DNA of 6,514 nt from contig JAUWFP010000130.1 of assembly GCA_030606845.1 (NCBI GenBank), forward strand, positions 1 through 6,514, given 5' to 3'. Of this stretch, positions 1 to 5,680 are shown in pieces. A model generated the notes under the pieces. The model was not told the DNA's origin, searched no databases, and saw only the letters and a list, made by a program, of their open reading frames with translations. Origin of the DNA: Anaerolineales bacterium. GTDB taxonomy: Bacteria > Chloroflexota > Anaerolineae > Anaerolineales > E44-bin32. Every line of letters begins with the position of its first letter. The stretch's first letter is position 1. Made by a program: the position numbers and the translations under genes.

Positions 1-1112
1 TCTCGGTAGATGGGGAAATTGTCACAGATGTGGTCGTCAGGCTTGGTTATGCACATCGCGGAATCGAAAAAGCTGTAGAGAGTCGAACCTGGGTGCAGAG
101 CTTATATATGCTGGAGCGAATATGTGGGATCTGTTCACATATTCACGCTATGGCTTACTGCCTCGGCGTTGAACAGCTTGCCGGCGTAGAGGTTCCGCCG
201 CGCGCGCAAGCGATCCGGGTCATTGTGGCTGAAATCGAGCGCATTCACAGCCATCTCCTCTGGCTTGGTGTGTCGGCGCACGAGGCCGGATTTGATACGC
301 TTTTCATGTACTCGTGGCGCGACCGCGAAAAGATTATGGATTTGTTAGAGGGGTTCAGTGGTAATCGTGTTAATTATTCCGTCAATGTTCTAGGAGGGGT
401 CAAATATGACATTGATGATGCCCAGGAGACTGCAATCAGAGAGGCGATCTCGTTTCTCGAAGAGCGGACACACCATTATCTGGAGGTAGTGACGAAGGAT
501 GCGATGTTCCTGCAGCGTACGCGTGGTATCGGTGTTATGACGAGATCACAAGCCGAAGTGCTCGGCACGGTTGGTCCTACCGCGCGCGCCTCGAATGTAT
601 ATAGAGACATCCGTGTGGAGGCGCCATATGCGGTCTACGATGAGCATCCGGCGCGAATCATTATGGACAATCGGGGTGACTTAGAGGCTCGGTTCTTCGT
701 CCGGATTACAGAGCTTCTCGAAAGCTACCGACTCATTCTGGAAATCCTTGAGACGCTGCCTGATGGAGATCTAACAACACGCATACCTCGACGCATCAAA
801 GCGGGTGAAACAGTCAGTCGTGTCGAAGCCCCGCGTGGCGAGCTTTTCTATTTAATTAAAAGCAATGGCAGCGATACTCCGGAGCGAATACGGGCGCGTA
901 CGCCGACAATTTGCAACATGATGTCGGTGGTCAAACTCCTGGTTGGCCACCAACTGGCGGATGTCCCCATGATCCTGGCGGGCATCGACCCCTGCTTCTC
1001 CTGCAACGATCGCATGGTGGCCTTGAATCGGGGCCGGAACAAGGAGCAGCTGTTGACTTGGGAGGCATTGAGGCAATATGGGATCGACTACTATAAAAGA
1101 CGTTCTGCTTAG
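1..1112 (+). CDS. Group 4 (membrane-bound, complex-I-like) [NiFe] hydrogenase large subunit, 5' partial
   Basis: This is the catalytic subunit that carries the Ni-Fe centre for H2 formation or oxidation. It is the HycE/EchE/NuoD-like subunit of an energy-converting hydrogenase facing the cytoplasm. The reading frame is open to the window edge (first full codon at 3), and codons 3-29 upstream of the GTG at 30 read SVDGEIVTD, which fits the family. The true start is therefore outside the window. The N-terminal nickel motif RICGICSHIH has its Cys codons at 123 and 132. The C-terminal motif DPCFSCNDR has its Cys codons at 993 and 1002. Both Cys pairs are intact, which separates it from NuoD of complex I. 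The conserved segment around IERIHSHLLWLG also fits group 4. After the DPCFSCNDR motif there are 32 more residues, a likely cleaved tail. The gene overlaps the following membrane-subunit gene by 35 nt. The family is certain; the subgroup within group 4 is not assigned. Confidence 0.95.
   Translation, partial: SVDGEIVTDVVVRLGYAHRGIEKAVESRTWVQSLYMLERICGICSHIHAMAYCLGVEQLAGVEVPPRAQAIRVIVAEIERIHSHLLWLGVSAHEAGFDTLFMYSWRDREKIMDLLEGFSGNRVNYSVNVLGGVKYDIDDAQETAIREAISFLEERTHHYLEVVTKDAMFLQRTRGIGVMTRSQAEVLGTVGPTARASNVYRDIRVEAPYAVYDEHPARIIMDNRGDLEARFFVRITELLESYRLILEILETLPDGDLTTRIPRRIKAGETVSRVEAPRGELFYLIKSNGSDTPERIRARTPTICNMMSVVKLLVGHQLADVPMILAGIDPCFSCNDRMVALNRGRNKEQLLTWEALRQYGIDYYKRRSA
1014..1109 (+). other. 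Predicted C-terminal propeptide of the group 4 large subunit
   Basis: By analogy with E. coli HycE, the HycI protease cuts after the Arg in the DPCxxCxxR motif once nickel is inserted. Here that Arg is codon 1011-1013 and the next residue is Met, as in HycE (Arg-Met junction). The segment from this Met to the stop encodes 32 residues beginning MVALNRGR and ending YYKRRSA. This equals the 32-residue extension I recall for HycE. The cut site is inferred from the motif and not shown by the sequence alone. The last part of the segment is also the start of the next gene, read in another frame. Confidence 0.7.
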
Positions 1113-2019
1113 TTTAACAGCGCTCCTCATCTTCCCGGGAGGCTTGTTCCTGCTGCTTGTCAGCTTGGCCTATGAGTGGGTTGATCGAAAGCTTCTCGCA
1201 CGCATGCAAAATCGTGTGGGACCTCGCTGGTTCCAACCTTTGGCCGATATCATCAAATTGCTGGCCAAAGAGGAAGTGGTCCCTGACGCAGTGGATGCAA
1301 GCTTGTTCATTGGATTGCCAATCGTCGCTTTGGCCGGAGTGTTGACGACGGCGATTTACATACCCTTTCCTGGTCTTCCTCCTGTAGGTGGTTTTCCAGG
1401 AGATCTGATTGTGACTGTCTTCTTGCTCAGCCTCGTGACAATTTGTCTGGGTTTGGCGGGAGCGAATACATTGGACCGGTTCTCGTTGGTGGGGGCAACG
1501 CGCGCGCTGACTCAGCTTTTCGCCTATGAGGCGCCTTTTTTGCTCGCGCTCTTGGGCCCGGCTTTTGTCGCCGGCAGTTGGGAGATTAGCGAGATCATCA
1601 ACTACACGGATGGGCGCTGGCTGCTAATCACGCAGCCCTTCGGCTTTATCGTGGCCGTGATCGGGCTCATTGGAAAACTTGAGATCCCTCCACTTGACGC
1701 GCCTGAAGCTGAGACGGAAATCGTTGCCGGTGCATTAACCGAGTACAGCGGGAGGGGGTTGGCGCTTTTCCGGCTTGGAAAGGGTGTGGCCTTAGTTCTT
1801 GGACTGACCTTGATCGCCGCATTCTACCTTGGCGGTGTAGCTACCCCATTGTTATTCCTGGCTAAGACGCTCGCACTACTTCTGGTCATCGTTGGCATCC
1901 ATGCGCTTTTCACCCGGCTGAGAATAGATCAGACCGTTGGTCTCTGGTGGAGATATGGCACCCTCCTCGTTCTGGTGCAGTGGTTGGGCATCATCATTTG
2001 GCAAGGGGTGATGACATGA
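1078..2019 (+). CDS. NuoH/HycD/EchB-like hydrogenase membrane subunit
   Basis: This integral membrane subunit (313 residues) would anchor the group 4 hydrogenase and form the interface between the Fe-S/catalytic arm and the ion-translocating membrane part. About eight hydrophobic segments can be read, at roughly residues 8-32, 77-97, 108-128, 148-168, 182-200, 233-253, 257-277 and 290-310. Family hallmarks are the VDRKLLARMQNRVGP stretch after the first helix (residues 35-49), the DIIKLLAKE loop (57-65) and the acidic loop PPLDAPEAETEIVAG (204-218). The last corresponds to the PFDLPEAE-type loop of NuoH. The ATG at 1078 lies inside the previous gene. It is preferred because the next usable start would cut into the first helix, and GAGG (1070-1073) and GGAGG (1061-1065) lie just upstream. 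The gene ends in an ATGA overlap with the ferredoxin-like gene. Its neighbour carries both CxxC pairs, so it belongs to a hydrogenase and not to complex I. Confidence 0.93.
   Translation: MGSTTIKDVLLSLTALLIFPGGLFLLLVSLAYEWVDRKLLARMQNRVGPRWFQPLADIIKLLAKEEVVPDAVDASLFIGLPIVALAGVLTTAIYIPFPGLPPVGGFPGDLIVTVFLLSLVTICLGLAGANTLDRFSLVGATRALTQLFAYEAPFLLALLGPAFVAGSWEISEIINYTDGRWLLITQPFGFIVAVIGLIGKLEIPPLDAPEAETEIVAGALTEYSGRGLALFRLGKGVALVLGLTLIAAFYLGGVATPLLFLAKTLALLLVIVGIHALFTRLRIDQTVGLWWRYGTLLVLVQWLGIIIWQGVMT
2003..2008 (+). promoter_or_regulatory. Ribosome binding site of the HycF/NuoI-like gene
   Basis: AAGGGG lies 7 nt before the ATG at 2016, inside the end of the membrane-subunit gene. It supports that ATG over in-frame starts further upstream, which would lie within the membrane-subunit gene. 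Confidence 0.6.
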
Positions 2020-2390
2020 AATACGGCACAATGTTGGGCGACCTGACAACCTCACTTTTCAGTCGGCCAAGTACGGAACGATACCCATTTGAGCGGAGCG
2101 AAGCCCCGGAAAGATTGCGCGGCTTGCTCGTTTGGCACCCGGAGGAATGCATTGGGTGCGGGCTATGTGCTAAGGATTGCCCAGCTGGCGCGCTTGATGT
2201 GATCGTGCTCGATAAAGAAGCAAAAAAATATCAACTGCGTTACTACACTGATCGCTGTACGTTCTGCGCGCAGTGCGTTTACAGCTGCCGTCAGGGCTGC
2301 CTGGAGATGTCGAATGAGCAATGGGAACTGGCGGCTTTAGATCGGAGCGCGTTTGAGATTATCTTCGGGGATTGCTTGGAGAATGGATAA
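2016..2390 (+). CDS. HycF/NuoI/EchF-like 2x[4Fe-4S] ferredoxin subunit of the group 4 hydrogenase
   Basis: This 124-residue polyferredoxin would relay electrons from a soluble donor such as ferredoxin toward the small and large subunits at the cytoplasmic face. Two four-cysteine sets are visible. The first is CIGCGLCAKDCP (Cys 45, 48, 51, 55) and the second is CTFCAQCVYSC (Cys 81, 84, 87, 91). The fourth Cys of the second set is followed by Arg and then a further Cys at 95, instead of the usual Pro. A hydrophobic start LVWHPEEC precedes the first set, as in HycF and NuoI relatives. The start codon shares an ATGA with the stop of the membrane-subunit gene, which suggests translational coupling. 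The end overlaps the protease gene by 8 nt. The family is clear; the physiological electron donor is inferred. Confidence 0.92.
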   Translation: MKYGTMLGDLTTSLFSRPSTERYPFERSEAPERLRGLLVWHPEECIGCGLCAKDCPAGALDVIVLDKEAKKYQLRYYTDRCTFCAQCVYSCRQGCLEMSNEQWELAALDRSAFEIIFGDCLENG

Positions 2391-3000
2391 ATCCTGGGAC
2401 ATCCTGCTCGGTGAGCAGTTAGGGCGCTTGCGGAAGACCACGCGTTCGCTTCGAGTTGCAGTCATGGGTATCGGCCATGAGTTGCAAGGTGATGACGCGG
2501 CGGGAGTTCTCATTGCCAGACACCTTCAGTCTCTCCTCGGACCATCTGAAGAACGCTTGGTCCTATGCGCCGGACCCGCCCCGGAGAACTGCACCGGAGC
2601 GCTGCGCCGTTTTGAACCTGACCTGGTGCTCATGATCGACGCCGCGCAGATGGATGAGGTGCCTGGAACCGTGCGGTTAATCTCATACGAAGACGTAACT
2701 GGAGTTGGCGCTTCAACGCACACCTTGCCGCTTCATATCCTGGCGAGCTATCTAACCTCCGAACTCGGATGCGAGATCACCTTGCTTGGGATCCAGCCCG
2801 TATCCGTGGAGTTTGGGGAGATTTCTCCACTTATGCGTAAGGTCGTGCCCGCAATTGCCCAAAGGCTGTCCATTGTTATAGGGGGAGAATTGGTGAATGA
2901 GCTCAACAATGGGTGGTTGGCGATGAACACCAGCGCTGCCTCCCTCGTACCGGCTGGTGCGAAAGCGCCTGCAGCTAAATCGGAGCTAGGAACAACATGA
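2383..3000 (+). CDS. HycI-type [NiFe] hydrogenase maturation endopeptidase
   Basis: This cytoplasmic protease (205 residues from the ATG) would remove the C-terminal tail of a hydrogenase large subunit after nickel insertion, locking the active site. It contains the family motif GIGHELQGDD (residues 29-38), APEN (66-69), LMIDAAQ (83-89), STHTLPL (111-117) and LGIQP (135-139). By motif alignment to E. coli HycI, the nickel-sensing ligands would be Asp38, Asp86 and His113, all present. Similarity is closer to HycI (APEN, THxxPL, GIQP) than to HybD-type proteases, which fits the adjacent group 4 large subunit as substrate. An Ala-rich tail of about 40 residues follows the usual end of the domain. 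The ATG at 2383 overlaps the ferredoxin-like gene by 8 nt and has no well-placed Shine-Dalgarno. A TTG at 2353 with GGAG (2344-2347) before it is an alternative that adds 10 residues. The gene ends in ATGA with the next gene. Confidence 0.92.
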   Translation: MDKSWDILLGEQLGRLRKTTRSLRVAVMGIGHELQGDDAAGVLIARHLQSLLGPSEERLVLCAGPAPENCTGALRRFEPDLVLMIDAAQMDEVPGTVRLISYEDVTGVGASTHTLPLHILASYLTSELGCEITLLGIQPVSVEFGEISPLMRKVVPAIAQRLSIVIGGELVNELNNGWLAMNTSAASLVPAGAKAPAAKSELGTT

Positions 3001-4064
3001 CCGCGAAAATATTACCCAAACACGCTATGCAAGGCTGGATTGAAACCCTCCGCGAGCACTACAGGATTATTGGTCCCAAGCCCGCGCAATCCCAGTATGT
3101 TTTCGGGGACATTCACTCTGCCGATGATCTCGACCTGTCGTACCCGACATCGATCCTGCCCCCCAAGAAAGTGCTGCTGCCCCAGCGTGAGGATCTGTTT
3201 CGTTTCGATTCAATGGGAGATACCCCCATCGTTGAGCCGACGTTTGATGATGAACCGACGGTGATCCTTGGCATCCATGCATGTGATATGCACTCGATTG
3301 CACTTCTGGATCGAGTCTTCGAGAAAGGCACGACCGATCAGCATTACCAAACCCGTCGTGAGAACACTACGCTGGTAAGCCTTGAATGCACCACATCCTG
3401 TTCGGAGTTTTCCTTTTGCAAGAGCATGGGCACGCTCAGCGTTCCCGAAAATTTCGATCTGCATATGACGGACCTGGGAGATGAGTATCTATTGGAGATT
3501 GGATCTAAAAAGGGTGAAAACCTCTTGCGGGGTTTCAATGAGGTTCGAGAGGCGACAGATGCTGACTTCGAGCGCTTGAATAAAGTCATGAGCGAGAAGT
3601 GGTCACACTTCACCTATCGCCTAGATTTCGACGTCACTGAACTTCCCGCATTGCTTTCGCTGAGTTACGACAGCAAAGTGTGGGAAGAACTTGGAGACCG
3701 GTGCCTTGCCTGCGGTGCGTGTAACATCGTCTGCCCGACCTGCTATTGTTTTGATGTGAGGGACGAGGTTGACTTCAGCTTGCGCTCTGGCGGTCGTTTT
3801 CGAGTGTGGGATTCTTGCCAACTCGATCGGTTCGCAATTGTCGCTGGAGGGCATGATTTCCGCGACACTCGTGCTGCCCGACAGCGCCATCGGTTCTTCC
3901 GTAAAGGGAAATATCTGACTGATCAATACGGTGTTGTAGGCTGCGTCGGCTGTGGGCGGTGTGCTCAGGCGTGTCTCGTTCATATCTCACCGGTGGATAC
4001 ATTCAACGAACTCCATCGTCGGCGGGTTCCGTCTGCAGCAGCTCAGGAGGAGGCCCTGGCATGA
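2997..4064 (+). CDS. hydB: Group 3b hydrogenase beta subunit (HydB/HyhB-like, 4Fe-4S dicluster, related to anaerobic sulfite reductase A)
   Basis: This 355-residue iron-sulfur subunit would carry electrons between the flavin subunit and the small subunit of a soluble NAD(P)-linked hydrogenase. It is related to sulfite reductase subunit AsrA. The N-terminal two thirds is the family-specific domain, with GIHACDMHSIALLD (residues 92-105) and a Cys-rich stretch at 131-146 (Cys 131, 135, 141, then KSMGT). Two [4Fe-4S] sites follow: CLACGACNIVCP (Cys 236, 239, 242, 246, then Cys 249 and 251) and CVGCGRCAQAC (Cys 316, 319, 322, 326). The last Cys is followed by Leu instead of Pro. There is no signal peptide or membrane segment. 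The start shares an ATGA with the protease stop, and a weak AGG lies 6 nt upstream. The order beta-gamma-delta-alpha matches the P. furiosus hydrogenase I operon, which supports the symbol at family level only. Confidence 0.9.
   Translation: MTAKILPKHAMQGWIETLREHYRIIGPKPAQSQYVFGDIHSADDLDLSYPTSILPPKKVLLPQREDLFRFDSMGDTPIVEPTFDDEPTVILGIHACDMHSIALLDRVFEKGTTDQHYQTRRENTTLVSLECTTSCSEFSFCKSMGTLSVPENFDLHMTDLGDEYLLEIGSKKGENLLRGFNEVREATDADFERLNKVMSEKWSHFTYRLDFDVTELPALLSLSYDSKVWEELGDRCLACGACNIVCPTCYCFDVRDEVDFSLRSGGRFRVWDSCQLDRFAIVAGGHDFRDTRAARQRHRFFRKGKYLTDQYGVVGCVGCGRCAQACLVHISPVDTFNELHRRRVPSAAAQEEALA
4045..4053 (+). promoter_or_regulatory. Strong ribosome binding site of the gamma subunit gene
   Basis: AGGAGGAGG lies 7 nt before the ATG at 4061, within the last codons of the beta gene. 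It decides the start at 4061 against the in-frame ATGs at 4073 and 4079 and against longer upstream readings. Confidence 0.75.
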
Positions 4065-4912
4065 CCAATGAAATGCAGATGACTCTAGAGGCGCCCTCAA
4101 TTTACCAGCCTATCATGCTCTCCATCCTGGAGATCACTCCAATGACCGATTTGGAGAAGGTATTTAAGATTGGATTGCCTCACCCAATGTCTCAGGATCA
4201 TAAACCCGGTCAGTTCATGCAGATTTCGGTCCTGGGTGTTGGGGAGGCTCCGATCAGCATTTCATCTTCTCCGAGCCGGAGTAAAAACTCATTCGAGATC
4301 TGTGTACGTCGGGTCGGCGCGCTCACCAACGCACTGCACGCGCTCAGCCCCGGTGATGTTGTTGGAGTTCGGGGGCCCTTCGGCCGTGGTTTTCCAATCG
4401 AGCGTTTTCGAGGGAAGGATATTCTGTTCGCTCCGGGCGGGCTGGGCCTTGCACCGTTGCGCTCCGTCATTAACGAGGTATTGGACGATCGAAGCAATTA
4501 TGGTCGGATCATCATTCTCTATGGCGCTCGTCAACCCAAGGAGATGCTCTTTCGGGATGAACTGCAGGAATGGGCGACTCGTGAGGATGTGGAGCTTCAC
4601 CTCACAGTCGACGAAGCGGATGAGAAGTGGAAGGGAAACGTGGGTGTGATAACCACCCTGTTTTCAAAGATTCAGGTTTCCCCGCGAAACACCGTGGCGA
4701 TTACGTGTGGTCCGCCAGTTATGTACCGTTTTGTCTTAATGGAACTGCTGGGTATGGGCATACCAGAAGGGAATATCTGGCTCAGCCTGGAGCGTCGAAT
4801 GAAATGCGGTGTCGGTAAGTGTGGGCATTGCCAGATGGATCATATTTACGTTTGCCAGGATGGTCCCGCTTTCTCCTACGCCGAGATAAGGCATCTTGAG
4901 GAGGCACTCTAA
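4061..4912 (+). CDS. hydG: Group 3b hydrogenase gamma subunit (HydG/HyhG-like FAD/NAD(P)-binding oxidoreductase)
   Basis: This is the 283-residue diaphorase subunit of the ferredoxin-NADP reductase superfamily, related to the PyrK type. It would pass electrons between NAD(P)H and the Fe-S chain of the hydrogenase. The FAD-binding beta-barrel comes first, with KPGQFMQI (residues 48-55) and APISISSSPS (63-72), then GPFGRGFP (105-112). The nucleotide-binding domain follows, with APGGLGLAPLRS (124-135), LYGAR (153-157) and CGPPVM (216-221). At the C-terminus, MKCGVGKCGHC plus a later Cys gives a [2Fe-2S] site (Cys 249, 254, 257, 265). No residue visible here settles NADH against NADPH preference; group 3b enzymes usually favour NADPH. 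The gene overlaps the beta gene by ATGA and touches the delta gene at TAATG (1 nt shared). Confidence 0.93.
   Translation: MTNEMQMTLEAPSIYQPIMLSILEITPMTDLEKVFKIGLPHPMSQDHKPGQFMQISVLGVGEAPISISSSPSRSKNSFEICVRRVGALTNALHALSPGDVVGVRGPFGRGFPIERFRGKDILFAPGGLGLAPLRSVINEVLDDRSNYGRIIILYGARQPKEMLFRDELQEWATREDVELHLTVDEADEKWKGNVGVITTLFSKIQVSPRNTVAITCGPPVMYRFVLMELLGMGIPEGNIWLSLERRMKCGVGKCGHCQMDHIYVCQDGPAFSYAEIRHLEEAL
4898..4904 (+). promoter_or_regulatory. Ribosome binding site of the delta subunit gene
   Basis: GAGGAGG lies 7 nt before the ATG at 4912, whose A is also the last base of the gamma stop codon. The placement fixes the delta start and suggests efficient re-initiation. Confidence 0.75.
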
Positions 4913-5670
4913 TGTCATCAACTAAACCGAAGATCGCCTTCTTCGATTTCGCCGGTTGTGAGGGCTGTCAGCTTACGGTCCTTGACGCGCTCCAAACTCA
5001 TACGGAATTATTAAACGCAGTCGAGATCGTTCAGTTCCGAGAGGCGATGAGCAGGAGTGATGATGACTACCAGATTGCTCTCATTGAAGGGTCTTATACG
5101 CGCCCGAGCGATGAGGTCAGACTGCAAGAGATTCGCGATCAGGCTCAAATCGTTGTCGCCCTCGGTGCATGTGCGCACTTGGGCGGAGTGAATGCGGTGC
5201 GTAACGCTCATCGTCTTGAAGAGATAAAAAACTATGTGTATGGGGAGAAGGCAGAAGTCTATGAGGCTGCATCGGCGCGGCCGATCAGCGATTTCATCCA
5301 GGTTGATGCCTTCATACCGGGCTGCCCGATTGATCGCGAAGAATTTGTGAGAGCTGTAAAAAGCCTTCTCCAGGGAAATGCGCCTGACATTCCCGATTAC
5401 CCGGTGTGTGTCGAGTGCAAGTTGAGGGAAACGGGCTGTGTATTTTTGTATGGGAAAACATGCCTTGGTCCGATCACAAGAGCGGGATGTGGGGCGATTT
5501 GTCCCAGTTTTGGCGTAGGCTGCGAAGGGTGCCGGGGGCTAATCCCAAATCCGAATATGGCTTCCCTTCGAGAAGTGCTCTCTGAGAATGGTCTCGACGA
5601 AATGAGCGTAAAAGCCAAGATGAGCCTTTTCTTGACCAACCAGATCGCGACAAGCGATATGGAAGCTTGA
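4912..5670 (+). CDS. hydD: Group 3b [NiFe] hydrogenase small (delta) subunit with three Fe-S clusters
   Basis: This 252-residue electron-transfer subunit would pair with the downstream large subunit. The proximal-cluster ligands are in FAGCEGCQ (Cys 16, 19), LGACAHLGG (Cys 87) and IPGCPID (Cys 138). Eight further cysteines in CVECK (166, 169), GC (176), TCLGPIT (184), GCGAICPSFG (193, 197) and GCEGCRG (204, 207), with spacing typical of the family, would hold two more [4Fe-4S] clusters. This gives 12 Cys for three clusters. There is no twin-arginine signal peptide and no C-terminal membrane helix, so the enzyme is cytoplasmic, unlike the uptake (group 1) hydrogenases. The start follows a good Shine-Dalgarno and touches the gamma stop codon. 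A 10-nt gap separates it from the alpha gene, the largest gap in the window. Confidence 0.94.
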   Translation: MSSTKPKIAFFDFAGCEGCQLTVLDALQTHTELLNAVEIVQFREAMSRSDDDYQIALIEGSYTRPSDEVRLQEIRDQAQIVVALGACAHLGGVNAVRNAHRLEEIKNYVYGEKAEVYEAASARPISDFIQVDAFIPGCPIDREEFVRAVKSLLQGNAPDIPDYPVCVECKLRETGCVFLYGKTCLGPITRAGCGAICPSFGVGCEGCRGLIPNPNMASLREVLSENGLDEMSVKAKMSLFLTNQIATSDMEA

Positions 5671-5675
5671 AGGAG
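5670..5675 (+). promoter_or_regulatory. Ribosome binding site of the alpha subunit gene
   Basis: AAGGAG lies 5 nt before the ATG at 5681, and its first A is the last base of the delta stop. It supports 5681 as the alpha start. Confidence 0.7.
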
Positions 5676-5680
5676 CAGAG

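Noticed and set aside
1947..2015. Upstream extension of the HycF-like gene into the membrane-subunit gene
   Set aside because: The extra 23 residues are out-of-frame reading of the NuoH-like gene, and the ATG at 2016 has a well-placed AAGGGG and the usual ATGA overlap.
2353..2382. TTG start at 2353 for the protease gene
   Set aside because: GGAG sits 5 nt before it, so it is possible, but the ATG at 2383 gives a normal family-like N-terminus and a short overlap. Kept as an alternative only.
1..2390. Reading the first three genes as part of respiratory complex I (NuoD, NuoH, NuoI)
   Set aside because: The large subunit keeps both Cys pairs of the Ni-Fe site (CGIC and DPCFSC), which NuoD lacks, and a hydrogenase maturation protease gene follows.
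3621..3983. Minus-strand open frame of 120 residues opposite the beta subunit gene
   Set aside because: It has no recognisable motif or suitable context and lies opposite strongly conserved Fe-S motifs. It is a shadow of the real gene.
4170..4649. Plus-strand open frame of 159 residues inside the gamma subunit gene
   Set aside because: It is an alternative frame of a clearly conserved FAD/NAD-binding gene with no start signal or motif of its own.
5671..5680. Possible promoter or regulatory site in the only intergenic gap
   Set aside because: The gap is only 10 nt and is taken up by the ribosome binding site and its spacer, leaving no room for a promoter or terminator.
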